A stretch of DNA of 16,541 nucleotides from the NCBI GenBank assembly GCA_946480125.1, contig CAMLIY010000041.1, forward strand, positions 1 through 16,541, in the 5' to 3' direction. The stretch is from an uncultured Asticcacaulis sp. GTDB lineage: Bacteria; Pseudomonadota; Alphaproteobacteria; Caulobacterales; Caulobacteraceae. A program made the position numbers and the translations under genes. This document shows, piece by piece, positions 7,001 through 14,316 of this stretch (the first letter of the stretch is position 1; each line of letters begins with the position of its first letter). The notes under the pieces are model-generated. The model was not told the origin of the DNA. It ran no database searches and saw nothing but the letters and a program-made list of their open reading frames with translations.

Positions 7001-7612
7001 ATGGTCATCGAAATTTCACCGCGAACTGGAACCGCGTTTACCCTGAAGAAGGGCCAGCGCCTCAGGGTCATCGACCCCAAAGGCGAACAGGTGTCGGACA
7101 TGCTCGCGTTCAATGCCGCCGATACGGATGAGGTGATCTCGTCAGGACGGACGCTCGACTATGCGTCCAAACTGTTCTTGAGCGTCGGCGATCCGCTTTA
7201 CTCCAATCGGTCGAACGTTATGCTGCGTATTGTTGAGGACACGGTCGGCCGTCACGATTTCCTGCTGACGCCGTGTTCAGAAGACACCTTCAAGATTATC
7301 TATGGTGACGAACATCCTCACCATGGCTGCTTCGGCAATCTGTCGCACGCGCTTGAACCCTACGGGATCAAGCCCGACCAGATACCGGTTGCCTTCAACA
7401 TTTTCATGAATGTTCAGGTCAATGGCGAGACCGGCGAACTCAAGGTGGATCCGCCCAAAAGCAAGGCTGGTGACCATATTCTGTTCGAGGCCGAGATGGA
7501 CCTCATCATGGCGCTCACCGCCTGTTCGGCACTCCAGTCGAACAACTATGCCTTCAAGCCTATTCACTATGCTGTCGAGGATCAGACGGCTGACCCGGTC
7601 GAGGGCGCGTAG
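7001..7612 (+). CDS. DUF1989 / urea carboxylase-associated family protein
   Basis: A 203-residue DUF1989 (PF09347) protein. Visible hallmarks: a 'KGQRLRVIDPKGEQVSDMLAF' type N-terminal block; LLTPCSEDTF with C92; a metal-ligand-like HPHHGCFGNL (H105-H108, C110, corresponding to HxSCxxNL in relatives); PYGI; PVAFNIFMNV; and GDHILFEAEMDLIMALTAC. Two relatives, CgdA and CgdB, together form carboxyguanidine deiminase in guanidine utilisation; here there is one DUF1989 gene and no guanidine carboxylase, so that exact role is unlikely. The ATG at 7001 has AGAGGAG seven bases upstream. It heads a three-gene operon; the next start is eight bases after its stop. Probably cytoplasmic. Confidence 0.88.
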   Translation: MVIEISPRTGTAFTLKKGQRLRVIDPKGEQVSDMLAFNAADTDEVISSGRTLDYASKLFLSVGDPLYSNRSNVMLRIVEDTVGRHDFLLTPCSEDTFKIIYGDEHPHHGCFGNLSHALEPYGIKPDQIPVAFNIFMNVQVNGETGELKVDPPKSKAGDHILFEAEMDLIMALTACSALQSNNYAFKPIHYAVEDQTADPVEGA

Positions 7613-7620
7613 GTCAGACC

Positions 7621-8724
7621 ATGCGTGATTTTTCCTGTGCGGCCTGTGGCAACACCACCTATTTCGAGAACCGTAACTGTCTGAAATGCGGGGCGAAGCT
7701 CGGCTTCGTCACCGAGACGCAAACCCTGGAAGCGCTGGCCCCGGCGGGCGGCAACGCCTGGACCCTGGTTTCGGGCGCTTCGCCCGCCTTCCGGTTTTGC
7801 GCAAATGCCCGGAGCGATGTGTGCAACTGGCTGGTCGATGCCGGCAGTAGCGATCGGTTCTGCAAGGCATGCCGGCACAACCGGTTGGTGCCGAACCCGG
7901 CCCTGCCGCAGACCCTGGCGCACTGGCGGGCGATCGGCGCCGCGCAGCGGCATCTGTTCTACTCGTTCCTGAGATGGAACCTGCCGGCGCCCACCCGCCA
8001 GGAAGACCCAGATGGCGGTCTGCTGTTTGATTTTCTCGAAGATACGCGCCTGTCGGATGGGACACTCGAGAAGCCGATGACCGGGCATGACGACGGTCTG
8101 ATCACCATCCGCGCGGCCGAAGCCGACCATGCAGAACGCGAGACGCTCAGGGCCCAGATGCACGAACCCTACCGCACCATGCTCGGGCATTTCCGCCACG
8201 AATGCGGGCACTTTATCTGGAACCAGATGGTGAGGGACGGGGGCCTGATTGCGGAATGCCGGGCCGTTTTCGGTGACGATAGCCAGGATTATGGTGAGGC
8301 CTTGCAAAGGTACTATCGTCAGGGGCCACCGGCCAACTGGCAAAACCAGTTCATCAGCGAATATGCCTCGTCGCATCCGTGGGAAGACTTCGCCGAGACC
8401 TTTGCCCACTGCCTGCATATCATCGACACGCTTGAAATGGCCAGGAGCCATATGATGCGACTGAGTGTCTGTGGCGAGGCGCCGCGGGAGATTGCCGTCG
8501 ATCCATATGCCGAAAGCTCTTTCGAGACCCTGGCGAACTTGTGGGTCCCCCTGTCGATCACCTTGAATTCCCTGCACCACAGCATGGGCGAGCGCCCGCT
8601 TTATCCCTTTATCCTGACACCGGTCGTGCGGACGAAACTCAGTTTTGTACACCGTATTATTACCCGGCAGATCGCTGCAGATGGACAGAGGGCTGTAAGT
8701 GCCGCCGAAGTCGAGGCCGCATGA
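7621..8724 (+). CDS. Zinc-ribbon putative zinc metallopeptidase (Peptidase_Mx / COG4307 type)
   Basis: A 367-residue protein. The N-terminus has two cysteine sets: C6-x2-C9 with C20-x2-C23, and C60-x7-C68 with C81-x2-C84, as expected for zinc-ribbon folds. The catalytic region carries HECGH at 193-197 (an HExxH motif) and the downstream HPWEDFAETFAH block, whose glutamate is the likely third zinc ligand. No signal peptide or membrane helix is seen, so it should be cytoplasmic. The family is widespread but its substrate is unknown. It is the second gene of the DUF1989 operon, starting eight bases after the stop before it and ending 29 bases before MOSC. It might mature or regulate a partner, but that is only inference from position. 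Confidence 0.87.
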   Translation: MRDFSCAACGNTTYFENRNCLKCGAKLGFVTETQTLEALAPAGGNAWTLVSGASPAFRFCANARSDVCNWLVDAGSSDRFCKACRHNRLVPNPALPQTLAHWRAIGAAQRHLFYSFLRWNLPAPTRQEDPDGGLLFDFLEDTRLSDGTLEKPMTGHDDGLITIRAAEADHAERETLRAQMHEPYRTMLGHFRHECGHFIWNQMVRDGGLIAECRAVFGDDSQDYGEALQRYYRQGPPANWQNQFISEYASSHPWEDFAETFAHCLHIIDTLEMARSHMMRLSVCGEAPREIAVDPYAESSFETLANLWVPLSITLNSLHHSMGERPLYPFILTPVVRTKLSFVHRIITRQIAADGQRAVSAAEVEAA

Positions 8725-8753
8725 CATCGTGTCGCGGCAGATAAGGGGGAGAG

Positions 8754-9293
8754 ATGCCGGGGGTTGCGGAGATTCTCATCGCGCGCGGCGACGGGTTTGT
8801 TACGGAAATGACCGGCGAAGTGATGCTTCTGTTCGGAGGTTTTGCCGGTGACCGGCATTTCGGGCTGACGCGCGCGTCATGTTCACGCACCCCGTGGCAT
8901 GCGCGAGGAACGCCAATCTCCAATACGCGGCAGATTTCGATAGTCTCAGTCGAGGAATGCGCGGCCGTGGCATCCGCCATGGGCGTTGCCCGGATTTATC
9001 CCTCATGGCTCGGCGCGAACCTCGCAGTGAAAAACATTGCGGATCTGAGCGCGCTGCCGCCTTCAACGCGAATCCTGTTTCCATCGGGGGCGACATTGTT
9101 CGTCACCGAAGAGAATGTGCCCTGCAAACTCCCGGGCAAAGTGATTGCACAGGAGTATGGTCATCCTGATCTCGCTGGCGACTTCGTCAAGGCGGCGATG
9201 CACAAGCGGGGCGTTTTGGCGCTTGTTGAACGAGAGCGCCTTATAAAAACCGATGACCGGCTGAAACTGGTGATGCCCCGTTCACGGCAATGA
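8754..9293 (+). CDS. MOSC domain protein
   Basis: A 179-residue protein that is almost entirely a MOSC domain: AGDRHFG near the N-terminus, NTRQISIVS, then GANL, LPPSTRILFPSGATLFVTEEN, and VPCKLPG with the conserved cysteine C124. MOSC enzymes bind the molybdenum cofactor through this cysteine; relatives include the cofactor-sulfurase C-terminal domain, mARC (reduces N-hydroxyguanidines and amidoximes) and E. coli YiiM (reduces 6-N-hydroxylaminopurine). No redox partner domain is fused. The ATG at 8754 follows AAGGGGGAGAG. As third gene of the DUF1989 operon, opposite a presumed N-hydroxylase, an N-hydroxy reductase role is an attractive inference, not shown. Confidence 0.88.
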   Translation: MPGVAEILIARGDGFVTEMTGEVMLLFGGFAGDRHFGLTRASCSRTPWHARGTPISNTRQISIVSVEECAAVASAMGVARIYPSWLGANLAVKNIADLSALPPSTRILFPSGATLFVTEENVPCKLPGKVIAQEYGHPDLAGDFVKAAMHKRGVLALVERERLIKTDDRLKLVMPRSRQ

Positions 9294-9614
9294 AACGGCA
9301 TCCATCTCGCGTCCGGACGCCAAGATATCAGAGTCATCATCTGTTGCGGCTTCAGCCGGTCTGAGTTCAAAAAAGCGCCAAATGGCTCGAAAACCGGCAG
9401 AGCGGACGTCTCAGAGGTCGAAGATGCCGCACCACTCCATCTTCACCTATGAAATACCATAAGATGCGCGCAATCCAATATTGTGTAAAGGCTATACAAA
9501 ATACGCATCATTGTAAGGGTGCGATTATGAAATGACTGATATCCCTTTGGTTACTGACAGGAGTTAGGTTTCGTTCACACTTTTTGCCTACCAATACTTC
9601 GAAAAGGCTTGGGA
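9294..9614. other. Intergenic region before the TadG-like gene
   Basis: No gene is supported in these 321 bases. It contains a perfect 12-base palindrome GCGTCCGGACGC (9309-9320) just after the MOSC stop, and an imperfect dyad TTGTGTA-AAGGC-TATACAA (9481-9499, one mismatched base pair) about 115 bases before the next start, which may be regulatory. GAAAAGG (9601-9607) is the Shine-Dalgarno of the TadG-like gene. No convincing -35/-10 pair or U-tract terminator was found. Confidence 0.4.
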
Positions 9615-10829
9615 ATGGGTATCGCGAAACTGTTTTGGGAAGCTCGACACGGCAATGTTGCCGTCATCGCCGGTCTGTGCGCGCTTCCGTTATTGGGCGC
9701 GGTTTTCGGGGTTATCGAACTCGGCGCCATCGCGGCGGAAAAGGCCGACCTACAGGCCGCCGTAGATGCCGGTGCGTTGTCAGGTGCCGGACGCTTGGCG
9801 ATGGTGACCAATGATGGCGGTCAGGGTGCGACGAGCACGGCCATTTCGACGGCTGACCAGGCCGTGAAGAATGCGGGGATTCGGTCTGCCATTCGCTACG
9901 ACGCGGCAATGGGCGGCCGAAACCAATCGGTTACATTGACTGCCTATGCCGATCACAAGGCACTCGTAGATTTCATGGGTTTTGGAAATGCCACAATTTC
10001 CGTAACCGCAACCGCTGAAAACCTCGGGGCTGTGCCCTTATGCGTTTTACAGACGGGCAAGGGCGGAACTGTCTTGAAAGACCAGGCACGCATTCGTGCA
10101 GTGGGGTGCGCCGTCCACTCAAATGACAATATTTTAGTCAGTAGTGGCGGCATGATACAGGCCGATGCGACGCAGGCCGTAGGCACCGTGACCGGTCCCG
10201 TCAGCCCGGCGGGAAGAAGCGGCGCCATGAAAATCGATGACCCGTTCGCCGACATGAACTTAAGGGCGCCCACGGATTGCGTGGGCAAGCCGAAAAAGAT
10301 TAAGCAGCAGAAAGGCACGACGGAGACGCTTCCTGCCGGCGTTCACTGCGAAGAGTTTGATATCGATAAGGATGCGACACTCATCCTGGCACCGGGCGAA
10401 CACTACTTCATGGACGATCTAAAGGCCAAGGCGAATGCCGTTATTCAGGGCGACGATGTGACGCTTATCTTCGGCTCGACCAAGAAAATTGATTTTGCCG
10501 AAAATGCGGTGGTTAAGCTCGGCGCGCGCCGAAGCGGACCGTTTTCCGGCTTTTTGATCGTCACGACACGGGACAATACAGAAAAGTTCACCATCGCATC
10601 GGACCACGTGAGCAAATTGCTGGGCACGATCTATATCCCCAATGCGGAACTCGACGTTGAAACAGCGGGCAGTGTTGGCCAGGATTCGGCTTGGAGTATA
10701 ATTGTCGCATCATCAATACAACTAAAGCAAAATCCAAATCTCGTAATAAATACAGGGTATGTTGGATCTGGTGTCCCTGTTCCCGATGGCGTGGGTCCGA
10801 ATCGAAACGCGCCAAGACTGTCGAAATGA
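9615..10829 (+). CDS. TadG-like surface protein with beta-helix-like C-terminal region
   Basis: 404 residues from the ATG at 9615, chosen over an in-frame TTG at 9609 because AAAAGG lies seven bases before it. The N-terminus is the TadE/TadG-like module: RHGNVAVIAG followed by one membrane helix (about 15-38), then the conserved ADLQAAVDAGALSGA. The C-terminal half holds 'LPAGVHCEEFDI', 'LILAPGEHYFMDDL', 'VTLIFGSTKKIDF', 'SGPFSGFLIV' and 'LLGTIYIPNAEL', the repetitive beta-strand pattern common in alphaproteobacterial TadG-like proteins. It is probably anchored in the inner membrane with the bulk in the periplasm. No other tad/cpa pilus gene is in the window, so it is solitary here. AT content rises towards the 3' end (about 10690-10760). 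Confidence 0.82.
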   Translation: MGIAKLFWEARHGNVAVIAGLCALPLLGAVFGVIELGAIAAEKADLQAAVDAGALSGAGRLAMVTNDGGQGATSTAISTADQAVKNAGIRSAIRYDAAMGGRNQSVTLTAYADHKALVDFMGFGNATISVTATAENLGAVPLCVLQTGKGGTVLKDQARIRAVGCAVHSNDNILVSSGGMIQADATQAVGTVTGPVSPAGRSGAMKIDDPFADMNLRAPTDCVGKPKKIKQQKGTTETLPAGVHCEEFDIDKDATLILAPGEHYFMDDLKAKANAVIQGDDVTLIFGSTKKIDFAENAVVKLGARRSGPFSGFLIVTTRDNTEKFTIASDHVSKLLGTIYIPNAELDVETAGSVGQDSAWSIIVASSIQLKQNPNLVINTGYVGSGVPVPDGVGPNRNAPRLSK

Positions 10830-10960
10830 GGAAGCAAACCCTCGGCACCGGTGCGTGGCGAGACGGCTTATCTAAATGCCTTCATTACAATTTTGCCGCC
10901 AGAAGCGCGCTGCATTTCAATCTGTGCCGCAATAATGTCGCCGGGAAAAGGGGATCCCGT

Positions 10961-11272
10961 ATGCCATTAGCTGTTAAACACATCTCACACGACGAACACG
11001 CGCCAGACGAGGCGGCTTTGACGACGGAGGAGCGCCTTGCCCAGTTTGTGCGCAATGAAATCGATCGCGCTCTCCGCGACGTTGATCGCCGGAAACGCCT
11101 GGCCGAAACCGAGCTTGAGCAGCGTGCGCGTCGTGCTTCCAAGCGAATTGTCACGTCGGGCCACCGTCTTGAGCGGTCACTGCGCCATAAAACGGCGCCA
11201 GGCTTACCCGTAGCCATGGGGCTCGCCATCATCGGCGCCGCTTGGTTCCTCACACGTGATTCCAGGAGTTGA
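10961..11272 (+). CDS. Small tail-anchored membrane protein
   Basis: A 103-residue protein from the ATG at 10961, preceded by AAAAGGGGA. It is highly charged and helical to residue 80 (ERLAQFVRNEIDRALRDVD, then many Arg and Glu), followed by a single C-terminal hydrophobic helix (LPVAMGLAIIGAAWFLTRD). That architecture recalls DUF883-like stress proteins, but I cannot assign the family firmly. The frame stays open upstream to 10691, overlapping the TadG-like gene, but the protein-like part begins at 10961. The stop lies two bases before the next start, so the two genes are probably translated together. Confidence 0.7.
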   Translation: MPLAVKHISHDEHAPDEAALTTEERLAQFVRNEIDRALRDVDRRKRLAETELEQRARRASKRIVTSGHRLERSLRHKTAPGLPVAMGLAIIGAAWFLTRDSRS

Positions 11273-11274
11273 TT

Positions 11275-11760
11275 ATGGACGACCGTCAGACTGTAGAGCA
11301 TTCTCCCGAAGCCGCCGCCTTCCAAGGGGGCGACCGTGTGCCGTCTATTACGCCGCAAGGGCAGGCTATGAACCAGTCCATCAGCGAACCTGACCGGGTG
11401 AAGGCCGTGTCCAAGGCGCCCGGTACTACGGGTCAGGAGTGGCTTTCTGACGCGCCTCATGCTGGGCCTAGCCAAGAGGGCGGTTACGGCGTGACGCCGC
11501 CAGCATCGACGCCGGACAATCGCGTCCACCAAGGTGGCGAGCCGGCATTGGATGGCGATGCCCAGTATGGCGCTTCGCCACTGCGCACCGCGCGTTATGA
11601 TGAGAACCATGAGGCCAATGCGGATATGGCGAACGGAAAAACAAAGTCGGGTCATCACGGCGCCCAGGCCCGATATCGGAGGCCGGGTGACGTGGTGAAC
11701 GGCCCAACGGGTCACGATGAACAACAGCAGTCTCGTGACCTTGCCAAGAACGGCCGTTAA
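11275..11760 (+). CDS. Disordered hydrophilic protein, unknown function
   Basis: A 161-residue protein from the ATG at 11275, chosen because AGGAG lies six bases upstream; an in-frame TTG at 11269 overlaps the previous stop. It is rich in Gly, Asp, Gln, His, Asn and Pro, has no cysteine, no hydrophobic core, and no signal or membrane segment, so it is probably intrinsically disordered. Such proteins can be desiccation- or stress-related, but nothing here proves it. I do not recognise it. It follows the tail-anchored gene by two bases and is likely co-transcribed. Confidence 0.65.
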   Translation: MDDRQTVEHSPEAAAFQGGDRVPSITPQGQAMNQSISEPDRVKAVSKAPGTTGQEWLSDAPHAGPSQEGGYGVTPPASTPDNRVHQGGEPALDGDAQYGASPLRTARYDENHEANADMANGKTKSGHHGAQARYRRPGDVVNGPTGHDEQQQSRDLAKNGR

Positions 11761-11807
11761 TCCCGCGGGCAGCGAAGCCATTCTCTAACCTAATCAACAA
11801 CGACACC

Positions 11808-12278
11808 ATGCACATAGTTACCTTCACGGCGCTTGCCGATTTTCCTGCGCTCCTGGACGCGCATCTGCGCGCGTTCCCGGAAAACAAAAACACGTTCGAG
11901 GGCCCAATGGCCGGCTGTGACGCGGCCGCGGGCGACATTTTTGTCCGGGACATTCTCACCTTTGAGACCCATGTGTTTCACGCGAACCTCCGCGCAATGC
12001 TCGAGAACGACGACCCGACGCTGAACATGACGCCCGAAGTGGAGCTCGAAGCGGGCGAGACTGCGGACGCCACCGAAGACGTCGTCCCGTCGTTCGAGGC
12101 GGCGCGAAAGCGGACACTCAGCATCCTTGCGGATCTGACGGATGACCAGTGGGCACGGCGCGCTACGACCGACGGGACGCGTATCACGGTCATCGGTCTC
12201 GTTCATCTGCTAAGCGCCCATGACTGGACGCAGCTGGCAGACCTTCAGCGGCGCCTGGCCGCGTGTAGCGCGCCCTGA
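11808..12278 (+). CDS. DinB-like four-helix protein
   Basis: A 156-residue protein resembling the DinB/DfsB-like metal-binding four-helix bundles. Candidate metal ligands are H55/H58 in FETHVFHANLRAML and H133/H138 in GLVHLLSAHDWTQLADLQRR; the latter motif is the clearest family sign. DinB relatives include thiol-dependent transferases (bacillithiol or mycothiol) and many uncharacterised proteins, so no reaction is assigned. There is no clear Shine-Dalgarno before the ATG at 11808. It starts 47 bases after the disordered protein and converges on the alpha/beta hydrolase with only 31 bases between. Confidence 0.55.
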   Translation: MHIVTFTALADFPALLDAHLRAFPENKNTFEGPMAGCDAAAGDIFVRDILTFETHVFHANLRAMLENDDPTLNMTPEVELEAGETADATEDVVPSFEAARKRTLSILADLTDDQWARRATTDGTRITVIGLVHLLSAHDWTQLADLQRRLAACSAP

Positions 12279-12309
12279 AACTCCCAGTCCGCGGCCGTGC
12301 ACCGAGGCG

Positions 12310-13437
12310 TTATTCTGCGAATACAGCGGTGGCGAACCGGTTGATTTCCGCATTGTAGATCTGGTGCTGCTCGAGAAAACCCATGTGGTTCGCGCCCTCT
12401 ATTTCATGCACGACGGCGCTCGGTGTCTGGGCGGCGAGTTCGAAGCTCTTTTTCGCACGCGTGATGATGTCAATACTTCCGGCGAGAATAAGGACGGGAG
12501 CCTCGTGTGCGCCGAGGGCGCCGGTGGCATCCCAGCGGAACATGGACAGGTTACCTTGCGCCTGGTGTCCTGGCGCGTTGCGCGTGCTCAGCAAGGTGGT
12601 GTGCGCCATTTGGCTGAGGGTCACGGATTTACCGAATGCGATCCGGTTGGCGAGGTGCGCAGACCCGCTGAAATAGCTCTGCCACGCGCTCAGCCAGGCC
12701 AGAGGGCTGAGGAGTTTGGTCATGAGCATCATCGGCTCGATGAGTGGAAACCGCAAAGCGACAGCGAGGGGTTCGAGGATCATGGCATGGAGCGGATTGT
12801 TGTAGGTCGTGTTGACCAGGACAACGCCGGCAACGTGCTCGTCATACACGGCTGGATAATCGCGGGCGAAGGTCTGTGTCGTCATCCCGCCAATGCTGTG
12901 ACCGACCAGAACCACACTGTCGCGGTTGGACCATGCGATGACCGCCGCCAGATTGCTGGCAAATTCCGACAGATGGACGCCCTTTTGACCGGGATGAGAC
13001 TTGCCGGTACCTGGCAGATCCCAGACGATGACCTGGAACGACTTCGACAGATCGCGTTTGCTGTAGCCCCAGATGGTGCTGTCCATTCCCCAGCCGTGGG
13101 TGAGGATAAGGCAGGGCGCATCGGACCTGCCCAGGCGCTCGACGTACAGCGTCGCACCGTTAGCGCCCGGGATAAGCTCTCCATTGCCGCGGCCCGTGTC
13201 GAGCGGGTCGTCGTCCGGACGGGCGAGGAGGGGTTTCAAAATAAGGCCGCCCAGGGCTGACCACGCGAGGAGCCCGGACGCGGCCCATAGCCGCCAGTTT
13301 TCGCGGATGTGGAGGAGCCCATCCGTCGTGCGCAGCCATTCACCGTCATACCATGTCCAGGCGAGATAGCCGGCTGCCGCCAGGATAAAGAGGGACAGAG
13401 CGGATGTGAAAAACCGAACGATAAGAATAAGGGGCAT
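12310..13437 (-). CDS. Membrane-anchored alpha/beta hydrolase
   Basis: A 375-residue protein. Two hydrophobic helices at about 3-28 and 48-72 precede a complete alpha/beta-hydrolase domain. Motifs: oxyanion HGWGMD (114-119), nucleophile S181 in GHSIGG, acid D323 in LAGSIDIITR, and H351 in EGANHMGF. The fold and catalytic triad are intact, so it should be an active ester- or amide-type hydrolase on the membrane; with both helices crossing, the domain would face the same side as the N-terminus. The ATG at 13437 has AGAAGG seven bases upstream. It is divergent from the hemerythrin gene. It is not the source of the remnant at 3343-3492, whose C-terminus differs. Confidence 0.88.
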   Translation of the reverse strand: MPLILIVRFFTSALSLFILAAAGYLAWTWYDGEWLRTTDGLLHIRENWRLWAASGLLAWSALGGLILKPLLARPDDDPLDTGRGNGELIPGANGATLYVERLGRSDAPCLILTHGWGMDSTIWGYSKRDLSKSFQVIVWDLPGTGKSHPGQKGVHLSEFASNLAAVIAWSNRDSVVLVGHSIGGMTTQTFARDYPAVYDEHVAGVVLVNTTYNNPLHAMILEPLAVALRFPLIEPMMLMTKLLSPLAWLSAWQSYFSGSAHLANRIAFGKSVTLSQMAHTTLLSTRNAPGHQAQGNLSMFRWDATGALGAHEAPVLILAGSIDIITRAKKSFELAAQTPSAVVHEIEGANHMGFLEQHQIYNAEINRFATAVFAE

Positions 13438-13763
13438 GCGAAGACCTTCTTGATGGGTAGGGGATCCTGGCGCTCCAGGCTTCGACCCTTGACCTCAGAC
13501 CGGCTTAAGCATGCCCGCGTAAGTATTCAGTGGGGGTTCGCGGCTGATACGTAATGGGCCGATCGGTAAGGGCGAATACCCAACCAGTCGCAAAAGCGCA
13601 TGCATTATCCCAATTGCGAAAACAGTGTTCTGCGAATAAAACGCACTAACAACAGTAACTTATCGACTTATTATTGTTTATAATAGGTGCGCGGCATATC
13701 AACCTTACGCGGGCTTCGTCAGACTTAAGTCAACATTCACCGCTAAATGCACGAGGGACGATC
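13438..13763. other. Intergenic region between hydrolase and hemerythrin
   Basis: These 326 bases hold no supported gene. Present are a 5-base-arm hairpin CCTGG-CGCT-CCAGG near 13467-13480, a related pair TTGCGAA / CTGCGAA near 13613-13636, and the AT-rich promoter of the hemerythrin gene at its right end. No GGAAC/CGTT pair was found. Confidence 0.4.
13656..13684 (+). promoter_or_regulatory. Probable sigma-70 promoter of the hemerythrin gene
   Basis: A perfect -10 hexamer TATAAT (13679-13684) lies in an AT-rich stretch, about 80 bases before the ATG. The -35 region at normal spacing (TAACTT, 13656-13661) is poor, so an activator may be needed or the -35 is weak. Confidence 0.45.
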
Positions 13764-14246
13764 ATGGATATCTACAAATACCTGAAGAAGGACCACGACA
13801 AGGTTGCCGAACTGATGGACCAGGTCATTACGACCAAGGATCTGACGGAACGCCAATCCTTGTTCGACACCATCAAGCTGGAGCTGACGCTGCACGCTGA
13901 CACGGAAGAACAGACCTTTTATAAGGCGATCGAGGACGCGACCCGCAGCAAAGCGGTCGAGGAAAAGGTCGAGCACGCCAACGAGGAACACGATGAGATT
14001 CGCGAATATCTCGCCAAGCTGACCGATACGCCGCTGACGGAAGAGCTGTGGATCGAGACCTTCGGCGAATTCAAACACTCAGTCGCGCACCACGTCGAGG
14101 AAGAAGAAGGCGACATCTTCGAGAAGGCCAAGAAGTACCTTAGCCAGGATGAGGCCGTTCAGTTGGCTAAGGATATGGACGCCCTGAAAAAGCAGGCGAA
14201 AAAGGATATGGCCGCGGTCGATCCGACGCTTGCGCCCGTCGCCTGA
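13764..14246 (+). CDS. Hemerythrin HHE domain protein
   Basis: A 160-residue protein made of one hemerythrin-like domain. Likely di-iron ligands are H11 (KKDHDKV), H44 and E48 (LHADTEEQ), H71/H76 (HANEEHDE), H105 and H109/H110, and a Glu of the EEEEGD run (112-115). The C-terminal 30 residues are Lys/Ala/Asp-rich and helical. Such cytoplasmic proteins bind O2, NO or iron, or respond to oxidative stress. The ATG at 13764 has GAGGGA upstream; the open frame before it (to 13674) is not protein-like. It ends 18 bases before a strong terminator shared with the convergent transporter operon. Confidence 0.9.
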   Translation: MDIYKYLKKDHDKVAELMDQVITTKDLTERQSLFDTIKLELTLHADTEEQTFYKAIEDATRSKAVEEKVEHANEEHDEIREYLAKLTDTPLTEELWIETFGEFKHSVAHHVEEEEGDIFEKAKKYLSQDEAVQLAKDMDALKKQAKKDMAAVDPTLAPVA

Positions 14247-14264
14247 GCTATAAGCTCATCCATA

Positions 14265-14297
14265 ACAAAGCCGCCACAGGTCCGTGGCGGCTTTGTT
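14265..14297. terminator. Strong bidirectional terminator
   Basis: AACAAAGCCGCCAC (14265-14278) pairs perfectly with GTGGCGGCTTTGTT (14284-14297) across a small loop. The A-rich and T-rich ends of the arms provide a short U-tract in each direction. It sits between the stops of the converging hemerythrin and EamA transporter genes and should serve both. Confidence 0.85.
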
Positions 14298-14316
14298 ATG
14301 TCCTGTCAGCTTGATC

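Noticed and set aside
7582..8727. 381-residue minus-strand ORF opposite the metallopeptidase
   Set aside because: It is an antisense shadow: the plus frame carries HECGH and the zinc-ribbon cysteines, while this one has low-complexity Arg/Gly/Gln sequence and no family likeness.
9309..9320. 12-base palindrome GCGTCCGGACGC after MOSC as a terminator
   Set aside because: There is no loop and no T-run after it.
10885..11781. 298-residue minus-strand ORF across the two small plus-strand genes
   Set aside because: Arg-rich composition without motifs, while both plus genes have SD sites and sensible architecture. The plus genes are preferred, though they too are of unknown function.
12220..13260. 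346-residue plus-strand ORF opposite the alpha/beta hydrolase
   Set aside because: The minus frame has a complete catalytic triad and good SD; the plus ORF overlaps the DinB-like gene and has no recognisable motif.
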